A stretch of DNA of 64,000 nt. Origin: JALHFZ01 sp963674625 (GTDB lineage: Bacteria; Synergistota; Synergistia; Synergistales; Aminobacteriaceae). Both the position numbers and the translations under genes were made by a program. Numbering within the stretch: the stretch's first letter is position 1; each line of letters opens with the position of its first letter. The notes under the pieces are model-generated. The model was given only the letters and a program-made list of their open reading frames with translations, was not told where the DNA came from and searched no databases. The DNA lies in NCBI GenBank assembly GCA_963674625.2, contig CAXXXO010000002.1, forward strand, positions 139,695 through 203,694, given 5' to 3'. This document shows, one piece after another, positions 7,292 through 16,373 of the stretch.

Positions 7292-10003
7292 ATGCAGATT
7301 ACGCCTCTTTTTGAAAAAAACTTACAAAAACTCAGGAACCAGCAACCCCTTCTTGCAAAGGTTATCGAGAATGGGAAAAAGGATTATGAAGCTTTGCCGG
7401 AACTTGAAATCGTAAAGGAAAAAAACGGACGATGGGTCAAAGGGTTGGCAAAATTGCCTTTTTTTGAACCAAATCCTTTGGCGAAGCACAAGAAAAGTTA
7501 TCAGAAAAAATCCCTTTTTTTTATTGTCGGTGCGGGAGCTCCTCCTTTTCTTTTTTATCAGTTTCGCTCTCTTCCCAAAGGGACCCTCGCTGTCGTTCTT
7601 TTTGAACCCGATTTGAACGTTCTTATTCATACCCTTTGTTCAACGTCTGTATATCTTGCCCTTCCCGTCGGCTGCAGACTTTCCATTGCTCACTTGCCGG
7701 AAAGAGAGTATATGCAGGAAGTCCTGAACGTAAATATTCGTCCCATGGGAGCATATGTGGTAGCGGATGGCGAATTTATCATTCACGATGGTGAAGCTGA
7801 AGCTTTCCCCTCCGAATTCAAGCAGCTTCGGGATTTCTTTGCTCAAGAAGTCAGAATCCACATTGATATCCTCGGAAATTCTGCCGAAGATACCCTTTTG
7901 GGATTCCGGCAAATCGCACTCAATGCTCTCTGGATCCTGTGGAGTCCTAATCTTCGGGAAATAGGCGCTTCCTTTAAAGGGCTGCCATTTATATGCGTTG
8001 CTTCCGGGCCATCCCTGGAAAAAAATATTCATCTCCTGAAGGGAAATGAGAATAGATGTATCATCATTTCTGCCGATACGGCTCTTCGGAGACTCCTTGA
8101 AGAAGGAATTCTTCCCCATGTAGTAGTCACGCTCGAACGGCCCACCCATACATATACGAATTACTTTAAAGTGCTTGTGGAAAATTATGGTGAACAATGC
8201 AGAAAAATCCTGCTCGTAGGCCAGGGAGTATCTCCCCCTCAAGTTTTTGGTCGCTGGCCGGGACCGAAAATAGTTGTTGGAAAAGTTGAAATTCCTGTTG
8301 ACCGCTGGTTTATCGGAGGAATTCTGCGGGGAAATATTCTCCGGTCTGGAATGTCTGTCGCTCATATGGCTCTGATGCTTGCCTCTGTATGGGAAGCCGA
8401 AAAGATAGCTCTCATAGGACAAGACCTTGCTTTTGGCGAGGATGGAGCCAGTCATGCAGGAAAAACGGCTGCTGCTTCTGCATTGAAAATCGAGCGGAAG
8501 CGAGGGCTGGAAAACAGTCTGGAGATTCCAGGGGCTCTCGGAGGCACTGTGAAAACCACGAATATCTGGTTTCTTTTCCTGAAAGTGTTTGAATCTTTGA
8601 TTCCGGAGTCGGGACGCCCTGTTTATGACTGTACCGAAGGGGGGGCCTTAATCAAGGGAGCAGATATTCAGTCACTGCAGACTTTCCTCAACACTATTCC
8701 GACACAGACTGCCCTGACTTCCACACCGGCCGATGAAACATTAAAAGCTGGAACACGCAATCTGGAGTTGAAAGAAACCCTTACAAGAATTGACCAATCG
8801 CTGGAGCAGCTGACGAAATGCAAAACAATTCTTGATGAAATGGAAAAAGATGTCCATCGCGCGGCCGGCCCGGCAATTTCAACCGAGAGAAGGCGGAGTA
8901 TTGCTTATGAGCTTTCGGAAGCCATGGATAATCTGAATACCCTCAATCCAGTACTGGCTTTCATCGGGCAGAGCTACGCCAATTTATCCGGCGCCGATAT
9001 TGCGAAAAGCCGTTGGCTTGAGACCGTCGAGGAGATTGAAATATGGCGGAAAGTTCATCTGGAAATTATCCGGGCTCATCGAATGAATATCCAGTATCTC
9101 GCACAATGGTCCCTTTATGTTAGAACATTGGTTCAGATGCTGTTTAACGGGAAGACATGGCTTGATGAATCAATTGAGAATCTTAAAAAAGAGCTTCCGG
9201 CGGAAGATGCCGCAGACATATTTTCTTCCGCTCTGGAAAAAATGTCGTTGTTGAAAGAAATCGATCGTTCAGGAGAAGAAATTGCCTCGATGAATCTTCT
9301 TGCCGCCCGAAGCGACGGCAGTCTTTCTCCATGGACGCCTGAACAGCAATGGCAGCTTGCCCTTTTTCTTCACAGCCAGGGAAGAGCGGAAGAGGCATCA
9401 CACCTCATGTCCTCTGCAGCCATGAAATTTGAGGATAAGGAAATGCCCCGAGAGGAAATCTTGTCTTTTTTCAAGGACTATGCCCGCATTCTTACAACTC
9501 CTGATCTGTGCTTTATTCCTCAATACAGATTTGCCAAGCTCATTCTCGACAATGCGAGACGGTATGGAGAAGATGACGAGGAACTGAAAGAGATGACGGA
9601 TCGCGTTTTGAAAGATCAGCAAGGTTATCTTGACGACCTTTATAATTCGGGGATGATGGGGACTCCGGCGAGTCTTCAGGCCCGACGGATAGCTGCGGAG
9701 CGGGCTCTCAACAGTGGAGAGCTTCCGGAAACGCTGCGCATCGTATGGTCAATCGTTCATGACTATTCGGATGCAGAGCCTGACTCGGTGCGACCTCTTG
9801 CATCATGGCTTGTCTCTACCCTGACAAAATGTTTTCATGCCGAGGACAGAATTCTGTCAGATACGGTTCAGGAGGTTCTATTCCTGATGGCCGAAAATCC
9901 GCGTATCTGGGCTCCTCTTCATCTTAAACTTCCAGAGGAATTTATGGATCTTCTGCAGCAGTCAGGCCTTCAGTTCTCCCTGCAGACCGCCGATACAGAA
10001 TAA
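7292..10003 (+). CDS. Motility-associated (Maf/DUF115) flagellin glycosyltransferase
   Basis: This 903-residue protein belongs to the Maf family, which transfers nonulosonic acids such as pseudaminic acid onto flagellin. An N-terminal domain (about residues 65-130) contains FFIVGAGAPPFLFYQF. The central MAF_flag10/DUF115 domain (about 225-400) contains CVASGPSLEKN and IIISADTALRRLLEEGILPHVVVTLER, the nucleotide-sugar pocket pattern. The C-terminal 450 residues are helical, with no further motif recognised. Its base composition is clearly more AT-rich than flgK or flgL, suggesting a different origin. It lies between csrA and flagellin and just before pseudaminic-acid genes, which fits its role. 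A GGAGG site precedes the ATG. Confidence 0.88.
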   Translation: MQITPLFEKNLQKLRNQQPLLAKVIENGKKDYEALPELEIVKEKNGRWVKGLAKLPFFEPNPLAKHKKSYQKKSLFFIVGAGAPPFLFYQFRSLPKGTLAVVLFEPDLNVLIHTLCSTSVYLALPVGCRLSIAHLPEREYMQEVLNVNIRPMGAYVVADGEFIIHDGEAEAFPSEFKQLRDFFAQEVRIHIDILGNSAEDTLLGFRQIALNALWILWSPNLREIGASFKGLPFICVASGPSLEKNIHLLKGNENRCIIISADTALRRLLEEGILPHVVVTLERPTHTYTNYFKVLVENYGEQCRKILLVGQGVSPPQVFGRWPGPKIVVGKVEIPVDRWFIGGILRGNILRSGMSVAHMALMLASVWEAEKIALIGQDLAFGEDGASHAGKTAAASALKIERKRGLENSLEIPGALGGTVKTTNIWFLFLKVFESLIPESGRPVYDCTEGGALIKGADIQSLQTFLNTIPTQTALTSTPADETLKAGTRNLELKETLTRIDQSLEQLTKCKTILDEMEKDVHRAAGPAISTERRRSIAYELSEAMDNLNTLNPVLAFIGQSYANLSGADIAKSRWLETVEEIEIWRKVHLEIIRAHRMNIQYLAQWSLYVRTLVQMLFNGKTWLDESIENLKKELPAEDAADIFSSALEKMSLLKEIDRSGEEIASMNLLAARSDGSLSPWTPEQQWQLALFLHSQGRAEEASHLMSSAAMKFEDKEMPREEILSFFKDYARILTTPDLCFIPQYRFAKLILDNARRYGEDDEELKEMTDRVLKDQQGYLDDLYNSGMMGTPASLQARRIAAERALNSGELPETLRIVWSIVHDYSDAEPDSVRPLASWLVSTLTKCFHAEDRILSDTVQEVLFLMAENPRIWAPLHLKLPEEFMDLLQQSGLQFSLQTADTE
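9970..9996 (+). promoter_or_regulatory. fliC: Possible sigma-28 promoter of flagellin
   Basis: GCCGATAC at 9989-9996 matches the sigma-28 -10 element. The matching -35 block (TCAGTTCT, 9970-9977, 11-base spacer) is poor. The 12 bases GCCGATACAGAA recur exactly in the better candidate before pseB. It lies in the end of the Maf gene, 121 bases before the flagellin ATG. Confidence 0.35.
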
Positions 10004-10117
10004 AAAGATATGAAAGGGGATGATTGAGGAGATACGTTCTGTATGAAGTCATCAGAAGCACTCGCGCTCACATTCCACCGGTAAGGATACCCATTCAAAA
10101 CAAGGAGGTTTTGAACG

Positions 10118-12451
10118 ATGCGGATTTACCATAATATCCCTGCACTTTTTGCCTACAACTCAGTATCAGCAACAAATGACGGTCTTCAGAAGTCCATTGC
10201 CAAGCTGTCCACAGGTCTCCGGATCAACAGTGCCGCCGACGATGCCGCAGGGCTTGCCATCAGCGAGAAGATGCGCGCCCAGGTCGGGGGCCTCGATCAG
10301 GCCGTGCGGAACAGCCAGGACGGCATCTCCATGATCCAGACCGCTGAGGGAGCCCTGAACGAGACCCATTCCATTCTCCAGCGTATGCGTGAGCTCTCCG
10401 TCCAGGCTGCGAACGACACTCTCACCAGCCAGGACAGAAGCTACATCCAGCTCGAAGTGGACCAGCTCAAGGAAGAAATTACCCGGATATCCACCACCAC
10501 CCAGTTCAACAAAAAGAAACTTCTCGACGGCAGTGCGTCCGCCCTCTGGTCTTCTGACAAACTCGACACGAAGGCCATCATTCGCGGCGCCCTGCGGACG
10601 GTGGACCAGTTTGGGCAGAAAGCTTCAGCTGAGGGGAACTATGTTATCCGGATCAGCGCCAATCCCGGAGACGCGCAGATTCAAAAGAGCGATGTTTTCA
10701 AGGTGAAGCATGAAAACGTCATTATGAACGTTGGTATCAACACGGAAGCGGGTGCTCGAAGCATTTCTGTGGACAACCTTCCTGCGGGGGAATACAACAT
10801 TTCTGTCACCACTCCAACGGGTGTGGCTACTGCAGCGACTCAAACCTATAACTTTGGCACCCTTGGCGCAGGCACAGGGTACGCCACGGCAGCGGCGGCG
10901 GCAAGCATCCTCTTCGAAGTTCTGAGCGTCAATACTGCCGCCGGAACTGTGGTTGTCCGTGCTGAAGCGTATGTATTGTCTGCAGGCGGAGCAGTGTCGA
11001 ACTTTGTTGATGAAAACCTTACATTGACTACCGCAAACCGCTCGGGCTACACAGGTCTCGGTTTCCAGATGGGAACGGCTGCTCTGGCGATCTCCAATCT
11101 TTCAAGCTTTGTCGTGGGCGGTCGTCTTGTCATGCATCTTGCCGGAAGTGGCGCAGCAAATGTAGATGGAGCCATCAATGTTAGTGCTTCGGTCAATTCG
11201 AGCTGGGCAGCTGCGGGAAACTGGAGCACAGGCAGCCTGACTCAGTCGCGGGGATTTAACGTAGACCTCGGTGCGATTCAGAACAAGGATGTTCACTTCA
11301 GAACATTCTATCTGAATACTCAAAACGGCAAGGTCTTCCAGTCCGACATCAAAATCGGCTTTAACGATAAAACAACGGGATATACAGCATTTGGAACATC
11401 AGCAAACCTTGCCAGCTTCACCGCTGCGTTTATTGGACAGGTTGCTCAGGAAGATGTGGCTCTTCGTGACCTGGATAAGTTCTGGGATTCTAACGGAAGA
11501 TTTATTCTTGAAGATTCCCAGACCATTACCATGACCCAGGGAGACGGGAAGCAGTCTTCGTTCACCATCAATTCCACCGACTCCCTCCGGGATGTGGCGA
11601 AAAAGCTGAACGATGCCGTCGCTTTCGGTCTCGGACAGGCAAAATACGTAGGGGCAAAAGCCGACATGTTCGTTTCCTATGTCGAGGAAGATGACGTAAC
11701 TGATTCGACTCCTGAGGCAGTGGAAGGGACCTTCGTGATTCGTTCTGCCGTTGCCGGAAAGGCAGGAGAACTGAACTTCTCCGGTGACGAGGAGGTAATC
11801 AAAGCTCTGAGCCTCAACGTCATTCAGAAAGCCTCGGAATCCGAATACCGCGTCACAGTGCAGGATGCCCACAACGGTAATACCGTGGCTTCGGGCGTGA
11901 AAATAACAGGGAACCAGCTCATTGGCATCGTCCATCCCAATGTTGACGTTGAATTCGACGCTATGGCGAACGTGAATGTCGAATGGTCAGACGCTGCAAA
12001 GGGATTCCTTCTTACAAAAGAAGAAGGTGTTTATGAGACCATTCTTCACCTTGCCGACAATACCACCGTTTTCCAGATCGGAGCAAACGAAAAGGAAGAC
12101 ATGGGCATCAGCATCGGCGACATGAGTTCGAGGGCTTTGGGGATTGACAGCGTGCTCGTTACGGATCGTGAGGCTGCTGGCCGTTCTATTACCATTATCG
12201 ACAGCGCCCTCGACAGGGTCTCGGGGCAGAGGGCCAAGCTCGGTGCTTATCAGAACCGGCTCGAGCACACCATAAACAACCTCACCGTGGCCGGCACGAA
12301 CCTCCAGGCAGCCGAAAGCCGCATCCGCGACCTCGACATGGCGAAGGAAATGATGAATTTCACGAAGCTGAACATCCTGATGCAGGCCGGCAACTCCATG
12401 CTTGCCCAGGCGAACCAGCTTCCCCAGAACGTCCTCCAGCTCCTTCGGTAA
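10118..12451 (+). CDS. fliC: Flagellin (filament protein) with very large central domain
   Basis: The N-terminal 140 residues (for example SIAKLSTGLRINSAADDAAG and VRNSQDGISMIQTAEGALNE) and the C-terminal 85 residues (AAESRIRDLDMAKEMMNFTK, ending NVLQLLR) are the conserved D0/D1 filament domains. Between them lies about 520 residues of Ala/Gly/Ser/Thr/Asn-rich surface sequence, giving 777 residues against roughly 270-500 in most flagellins. Such exposed loops are the usual sites of O-linked nonulosonic sugars, and the Maf and Pse genes flank this gene. AAGGAGG lies 10 bases before the ATG. A strong terminator follows. Confidence 0.97.
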   Translation: MRIYHNIPALFAYNSVSATNDGLQKSIAKLSTGLRINSAADDAAGLAISEKMRAQVGGLDQAVRNSQDGISMIQTAEGALNETHSILQRMRELSVQAANDTLTSQDRSYIQLEVDQLKEEITRISTTTQFNKKKLLDGSASALWSSDKLDTKAIIRGALRTVDQFGQKASAEGNYVIRISANPGDAQIQKSDVFKVKHENVIMNVGINTEAGARSISVDNLPAGEYNISVTTPTGVATAATQTYNFGTLGAGTGYATAAAAASILFEVLSVNTAAGTVVVRAEAYVLSAGGAVSNFVDENLTLTTANRSGYTGLGFQMGTAALAISNLSSFVVGGRLVMHLAGSGAANVDGAINVSASVNSSWAAAGNWSTGSLTQSRGFNVDLGAIQNKDVHFRTFYLNTQNGKVFQSDIKIGFNDKTTGYTAFGTSANLASFTAAFIGQVAQEDVALRDLDKFWDSNGRFILEDSQTITMTQGDGKQSSFTINSTDSLRDVAKKLNDAVAFGLGQAKYVGAKADMFVSYVEEDDVTDSTPEAVEGTFVIRSAVAGKAGELNFSGDEEVIKALSLNVIQKASESEYRVTVQDAHNGNTVASGVKITGNQLIGIVHPNVDVEFDAMANVNVEWSDAAKGFLLTKEEGVYETILHLADNTTVFQIGANEKEDMGISIGDMSSRALGIDSVLVTDREAAGRSITIIDSALDRVSGQRAKLGAYQNRLEHTINNLTVAGTNLQAAESRIRDLDMAKEMMNFTKLNILMQAGNSMLAQANQLPQNVLQLLR

Positions 12452-12470
12452 TCTCTGACAGAGTGTAAAA

Positions 12471-12500
12471 ACGAGGGGAGAATCTCTCCCCTCGTTTCTT
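12471..12500 (+). terminator. Rho-independent terminator after flagellin
   Basis: An 11-bp perfect stem, ACGAGGGGAGA (12471-12481) with TCTCCCCTCGT (12485-12495), closes a 3-base loop and runs into TTCTT. It ends the flagellin transcript 20 bases after the stop codon. Confidence 0.85.
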
Positions 12501-12523
12501 CAAAAGAGTGAGGTGAGCAAATT

Positions 12524-12877
12524 ATGGACGTTCTCCGTTCCTCCTTAGTGCAGCAGACCCAGGCCGAAGGGGTCTCCCAAGCTCTATCTCCCCTGAATCC
12601 CGCCGAGCCTTCGGTCCAGAAGAGAGAGGCTGAAAAGCCGGAAACTCACATGGCAGAAGATCATGTCAGAGAAGCGGTGGTGCAGGCGAACGAGCTTGCG
12701 GTTGTCTTTTCGCGCAGCCTGAGATACGAATACCGAAAAGAAGCTGATGTGTACCAGGTTTCCGTCATCGATACTTCGAAGGATCAAGTGGTTCGGAAGA
12801 TTCCTTCCGATGAGGTAGTTCGGTTTGTCGAGAACATAAGGGCTCTTTTCGGCGCGCTTCTCGATGTTAAAGGATAG
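12524..12877 (+). CDS. flaG: FlaG-family flagellar protein
   Basis: The 117-residue product has a variable polar first half and the FlaG pattern in the second half: FSRSLRYEYRKEADVYQVSV followed by VRKIPSDEVVRFVENIRALFG. FlaG proteins influence filament length, but their exact role is not settled. The gene follows flagellin after a terminator, a common position, and GAGGTGAG lies before the ATG. A second terminator follows, so it may be transcribed by read-through from flagellin or from a promoter I could not identify. Confidence 0.85.
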   Translation: MDVLRSSLVQQTQAEGVSQALSPLNPAEPSVQKREAEKPETHMAEDHVREAVVQANELAVVFSRSLRYEYRKEADVYQVSVIDTSKDQVVRKIPSDEVVRFVENIRALFGALLDVKG

Positions 12878-12896
12878 CACAGTAGAGACTTGCTGC

Positions 12897-12925
12897 AAAA
12901 CGGCCGCTTCCACGGGCCGTTTTTT
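12897..12925 (+). terminator. Rho-independent terminator after flaG
   Basis: AAAACGGCC (12897-12905) pairs with GGCCGTTTT (12915-12923) and a T run follows. The T run touches the -35 block of the candidate sigma-28 promoter of pseB. Confidence 0.8.
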
Positions 12926-12951
12926 AATGCCTATGAACAGACGGCCGATAC
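12925..12951 (+). promoter_or_regulatory. pseB: Candidate sigma-28 promoter of the pse operon
   Basis: TAATGCCT (12925-12932), an 11-base spacer and GCCGATAC (12944-12951) give the sigma-28 layout with exact spacing. The -10 block matches 7 of 8 positions. It lies 33 bases before pseB. Confidence 0.55.
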
Positions 12952-12984
12952 AGAAAGAGCAGAAATAAGAGGAGATGGGCATTC

Positions 12985-13971
12985 ATGTTCGAGGGCAAAT
13001 CAATAATGATCACCGGTGGTACTGGCTCCTTCGGAAAGCACTGCGTCAAGACCCTCCTTGAAAACTATTCTCCGAAGAAGATCATCGTCTACTCCAGGGA
13101 CGAACTGAAACAGTTCGAGATGCAGCAGATTTACTCCGCTCCCCAGATGCGCTACTTTATCGGAGATGTTCGGGACGAACCCCGCCTGACCCTGGCGATG
13201 AGGGAGGTGGACTTTGTCATTCATGCCGCGGCCCTCAAGCAGGTCCCCGCGGCGGAGTACAATCCCATGGAGTGCGTCAAGACGAACGTCATGGGAGCGT
13301 CCAACGTCATCTCCGCCGCCATGGCAAACGACGTGGAGAAAGTCGTTGCCCTCTCCACCGACAAGGCGGCAAACCCCATCAACCTTTACGGAGCCACGAA
13401 ACTCTGCGCCGACAAGATTTTCACGGCCGCCAACAATCTCGTGGGGCATGGCCGGACCCGTTTTTCGGTGGTCCGCTACGGCAACGTAGTCGGCTCCCGG
13501 GGGTCGGTCATTCCCTTCTTTCAGAAACTTCTGCAGGACAACGCTTCCGAGATCCCCGTCACAGACCCCCGAATGACCCGTTTCTGGATCACCCTCGACC
13601 AGGGGGTGGACTTTGTCCTCAAAGCCTTCATGCGGATGCAGGGAGGGGAAATCTTTGTTCCGAAAATCCCGTCGGCCCGGATCACGGACATCGCAAAAGC
13701 CCTTGCTCCTCATATCCCTCAAAAAGTCATCGGCATCCGCCCCGGGGAAAAGCTTCACGAGATCATGTGTCCTGCCGACGACAGCCGGCTTGTTCTCGAA
13801 TTTGACGACCACTATGTCCTCAGGCCGAGCATAATGTTTACCTCAGCTGTAGATTACTCGACAAACCCCCGGGGAGAGCGGGGAGTTCCGGTGCAGGACG
13901 GATATGAATACAGCTCGGGAACCAACCCCTGCTTTCTCGATATCGAGGAGATCAAGAGGCTTCTATCGTGA
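12985..13971 (+). CDS. pseB: UDP-GlcNAc 4,6-dehydratase (inverting), PseB
   Basis: PseB converts UDP-GlcNAc to the 4-keto-L-arabino sugar, the first step towards CMP-pseudaminic acid. The 328-residue product is a short-chain dehydrogenase/epimerase-fold enzyme with the NAD(P)-binding motif GGTGSFGKHC (residues 9-18). It also has HAAALKQVPAAEYNP and the catalytic YGATK motif near residue 131, as in PseB/FlaA1. An AGAGGAGATGGG-type site precedes the ATG. It heads a tightly packed set with 4-base overlaps (next start GTG 13968). The inverting type is assigned from overall resemblance, and the pseG and pseH genes downstream support the pseudaminic route rather than legionaminic acid. Confidence 0.93.
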   Translation: MFEGKSIMITGGTGSFGKHCVKTLLENYSPKKIIVYSRDELKQFEMQQIYSAPQMRYFIGDVRDEPRLTLAMREVDFVIHAAALKQVPAAEYNPMECVKTNVMGASNVISAAMANDVEKVVALSTDKAANPINLYGATKLCADKIFTAANNLVGHGRTRFSVVRYGNVVGSRGSVIPFFQKLLQDNASEIPVTDPRMTRFWITLDQGVDFVLKAFMRMQGGEIFVPKIPSARITDIAKALAPHIPQKVIGIRPGEKLHEIMCPADDSRLVLEFDDHYVLRPSIMFTSAVDYSTNPRGERGVPVQDGYEYSSGTNPCFLDIEEIKRLLS

Positions 13972-14696
13972 CCGAAGAAAAAAAGACGGTCTTCATCACC
14001 CAGGCCAGAACCTGCTCCACCCGGCTTCCGGGGAAAGTCATGAAAAGAATCGGGGATACAACAGTCCTCTCCTGCTTTTTACAGAGATCATTTCGATGTT
14101 CATCTCTTTCAAAAATCTGCGTGGCCACGACGAACAACGGAGCAGATGATTCTCTTGCTGCACAGATCCGGGCCGAATTTCCTCAGGTCCACATAACCCG
14201 GGGGTCAGAGGAGGACGTCCTCTCCCGCTATGTGCAGGCGGCGGAGGAGACAGGAGCGGAGGTCATCGTCCGGGTCACCTCCGACTGCCCTTATTTCGAC
14301 TGGAACCTTGTGGACCGCTGTGTAGCCGTTTTGAAAGAAGGGAAAGCCGACGCAGTGCGCACTGTACGGGGAGCCTTCCCTATCGGCCTCGACGTGGAGG
14401 TATTCACCCGCAGAGCCCTCGAAACAGCACATGCAAAGGCGAAGACACCCTTCGAGCGGGAACATGTGGGACCTTATATCTTCGATACCCACAGTTTTGA
14501 ATTCTCCCTCCACTGGATGGAGAACACCGGAGCGCCGTGGCCGGAATGCCGGCTGACCCTCGACTACCCCGAGGATCTTCTGCTCCTGGAAAGACTGTAT
14601 AATGAAGTCGGCCCGATGGCCGACACAGAAGAATACCGTCTCTTTCTGCTGGGTAACCCCGAGATTGCTGCGGTCAACCTGATGCACCCCCACTGA
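13968..14696 (+). CDS. spsF: SpsF-family cytidylyltransferase, probable CMP-pseudaminic acid synthetase
   Basis: The N-terminal VFITQARTCSTRLPGKVM is the nucleotide-binding loop of the SpsF/CMP-KDO synthetase-like family (COG1861), and RVTSDCPYFDWNLVD is the usual metal-site segment. The protein has 242 residues, starting at GTG 13968, which overlaps the pseB stop by 4 bases. In this operon the only CMP-sugar activating step not otherwise assigned is the last one, normally PseF, so the inferred role is activation of pseudaminic acid with CTP. A distinct NeuA-type PseF is not present in the window. The specificity is inference; the family is clear. Confidence 0.82.
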   Translation: MTEEKKTVFITQARTCSTRLPGKVMKRIGDTTVLSCFLQRSFRCSSLSKICVATTNNGADDSLAAQIRAEFPQVHITRGSEEDVLSRYVQAAEETGAEVIVRVTSDCPYFDWNLVDRCVAVLKEGKADAVRTVRGAFPIGLDVEVFTRRALETAHAKAKTPFEREHVGPYIFDTHSFEFSLHWMENTGAPWPECRLTLDYPEDLLLLERLYNEVGPMADTEEYRLFLLGNPEIAAVNLMHPH

Positions 14697-14739
14697 CCTG
14701 ACAGCAGGAACAGAAAGGGTAAAGAAACGAGATGAAAAA

Positions 14740-15801
14740 ATGAACGATACGAGAGAAACGAAAGAAACCTCCTCGTTTTTTTCTACAATTTTGACTTCCA
14801 GCTTTCGTCAATCTCCCCCCGTATTTATCATCGCCGAGATAGGGGCGAACCACAACCGCTCCCTTTCTCTGGCCAAAGAGCACATCGACGCAGCGGCTGA
14901 GGCTGGAGCCGATGCCGTGAAGTTCCAGATCTACAGCGCCGAAAAGCTCTATTCAAAAAAAACGCCCCGCCATTCCGGATACGGAAAAGACCTTTTCACC
15001 CTCATACAGGAGATCGAGACTCCTCGGGAATGGCTTCCCGAGCTTGCCGCCTGCTGCAGAGAGAAGAAAATAGTCTTCTTCGCCACTCCCTTTGACGCGG
15101 AGGCCGTGGACGAACTGGATGAAGTCAGTTCTCTCTTCAAAATAGCCTCCTTCGAGATCGTCGACCTTCCCCTCCTTCGATACTGCGCCTCGAAGAAAAA
15201 ACCCATGATCATTTCCACGGGGCTGGCCAATATGGAGGAGATCGAAGACGCCTATCTCGCCTGCAGAGGTGCGGGAAACGAACAGATTGCCTTTCTCCAG
15301 TGCGCCTCCCTCTATCCGGCTCCTCCCCATATCATGAATCTCAAAAGCATGGAGACGATCCGCAGAGCCTTCGGAGTTCCCACGGGGCTCTCCGACCACA
15401 CGGAAGGAATTCATGTCAGCGTGGCTGCAGCGGCCATGGGGGCAAGCATCATAGAGAAGCACTTTACCCTCGACAGATCTCTAAAAGGACCTGACCACCC
15501 TTTCGCCATAGAGCCGGACGAACTGAAGAATCTTGTTCGTCAGATTCGCGACGTGGAGGCGGCAATGGGCGACGGACGAAAGCTGGGGCCTAGCCCCGAG
15601 GAGATGGAGTTTTACGAAAAGGCAAGGCGGAGCGTTCACGCTGCCGTAGATATCCCTGCAGGAATGGAGATCACCGGGGAAATGCTCACGGTGAAGCGCC
15701 CCGGATACGGTCTTCGCCCCAAGTACCTGCCGATTCTCCTGGGGCGGAAAGCCCTTCGGGATATTGAGGAGGACTCGTGGATAACCTGGAATATGATCTG
15801 A
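14740..15801 (+). CDS. pseI: Pseudaminic acid synthase (NeuB family)
   Basis: PseI condenses 2,4-diacetamido-trideoxy-altropyranose with phosphoenolpyruvate. The 353-residue product has the NeuB TIM-barrel motifs FIIAEIGANHNRSL (from residue 28) and GADAVKFQIY. These are followed by ISTGLANMEEI, LSDHTEG and IEKHFTLDRSLKGPDHPFA. A C-terminal SAF/antifreeze-like domain (about 290-353) contains KRPGYGLRPKYLPILLGRKA. Pse, Leg and Neu synthases look alike; PseG and PseH beside it point to pseudaminic acid. The first 26 residues are unusual and not conserved-looking. No strong ribosome binding site precedes the ATG at 14740. Confidence 0.88.
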   Translation: MNDTRETKETSSFFSTILTSSFRQSPPVFIIAEIGANHNRSLSLAKEHIDAAAEAGADAVKFQIYSAEKLYSKKTPRHSGYGKDLFTLIQEIETPREWLPELAACCREKKIVFFATPFDAEAVDELDEVSSLFKIASFEIVDLPLLRYCASKKKPMIISTGLANMEEIEDAYLACRGAGNEQIAFLQCASLYPAPPHIMNLKSMETIRRAFGVPTGLSDHTEGIHVSVAAAAMGASIIEKHFTLDRSLKGPDHPFAIEPDELKNLVRQIRDVEAAMGDGRKLGPSPEEMEFYEKARRSVHAAVDIPAGMEITGEMLTVKRPGYGLRPKYLPILLGRKALRDIEEDSWITWNMI

Positions 15802-16373
15802 AATCCTCCATAACCGGCCTTTCCTATAGAAACCTTCTCAGTGCTCCATCCGAACTTCAGGAGAGAGTCCGGGAGTGGAGAAACAAGGACCATGTGCGAG
15901 GCAACATGCTCACTTCCGAAATTATTTCTTCCGAAGAGCATGGGCGATGGCTCGCCTTTCTGGAGAATAATCCTCACCGGCAGACAGTAAGAATTGCTTT
16001 TACGGAAGGGAAGCCCTTCGGAATCCTGACGCTGAAGGATATGGATGAATATTCCTCAAGGAGCGACTGGGGGATGTATATTGGCGAGCCGGATTATCTG
16101 GGCCATGGCTACGCCCGGTCGATGCTTTTCGATCTTATGACGTGGGCATATGAAGAAAAAAAGCTATATCGTCTTTTTACCTCGGTGATCGGCGATAATA
16201 TCAGGGCTCTTCAGCTTTACCAGGAGTACGGCTTTCACAGGGAAGGGTGTTTTGAGAAACATATCCGCAGGGAAAACGGGGAGTTGGTGGATCTGATCTG
16301 GATTGCTAATTTCAGATCATTATGGTCTGTACAAAAAGTTGTCTTCAGGGAACGGCTGGCGAGAAAAGCATGA
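15777..16373 (+). CDS. pseH: PseH-type GNAT N-acetyltransferase
   Basis: PseH acetylates the 4-amino group of UDP-4-amino-4,6-dideoxy-AltNAc. The 198-residue product is a GNAT-fold enzyme: an RNKDHVRGNM segment near residue 36, and the acetyl-CoA loop region around GHGYARSMLFDLMTWAYEE (about 103-121). The IRALQLYQEYGFHREG motif is typical of the family. The GTG at 15777 follows GAGGAG and overlaps the pseI stop by 25 bases; pseG begins within its stop codon. Another sugar acetyltransferase is possible from sequence alone, but its place between pseI and pseG makes PseH the best reading. Confidence 0.87.
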   Translation: MDNLEYDLKSSITGLSYRNLLSAPSELQERVREWRNKDHVRGNMLTSEIISSEEHGRWLAFLENNPHRQTVRIAFTEGKPFGILTLKDMDEYSSRSDWGMYIGEPDYLGHGYARSMLFDLMTWAYEEKKLYRLFTSVIGDNIRALQLYQEYGFHREGCFEKHIRRENGELVDLIWIANFRSLWSVQKVVFRERLARKA

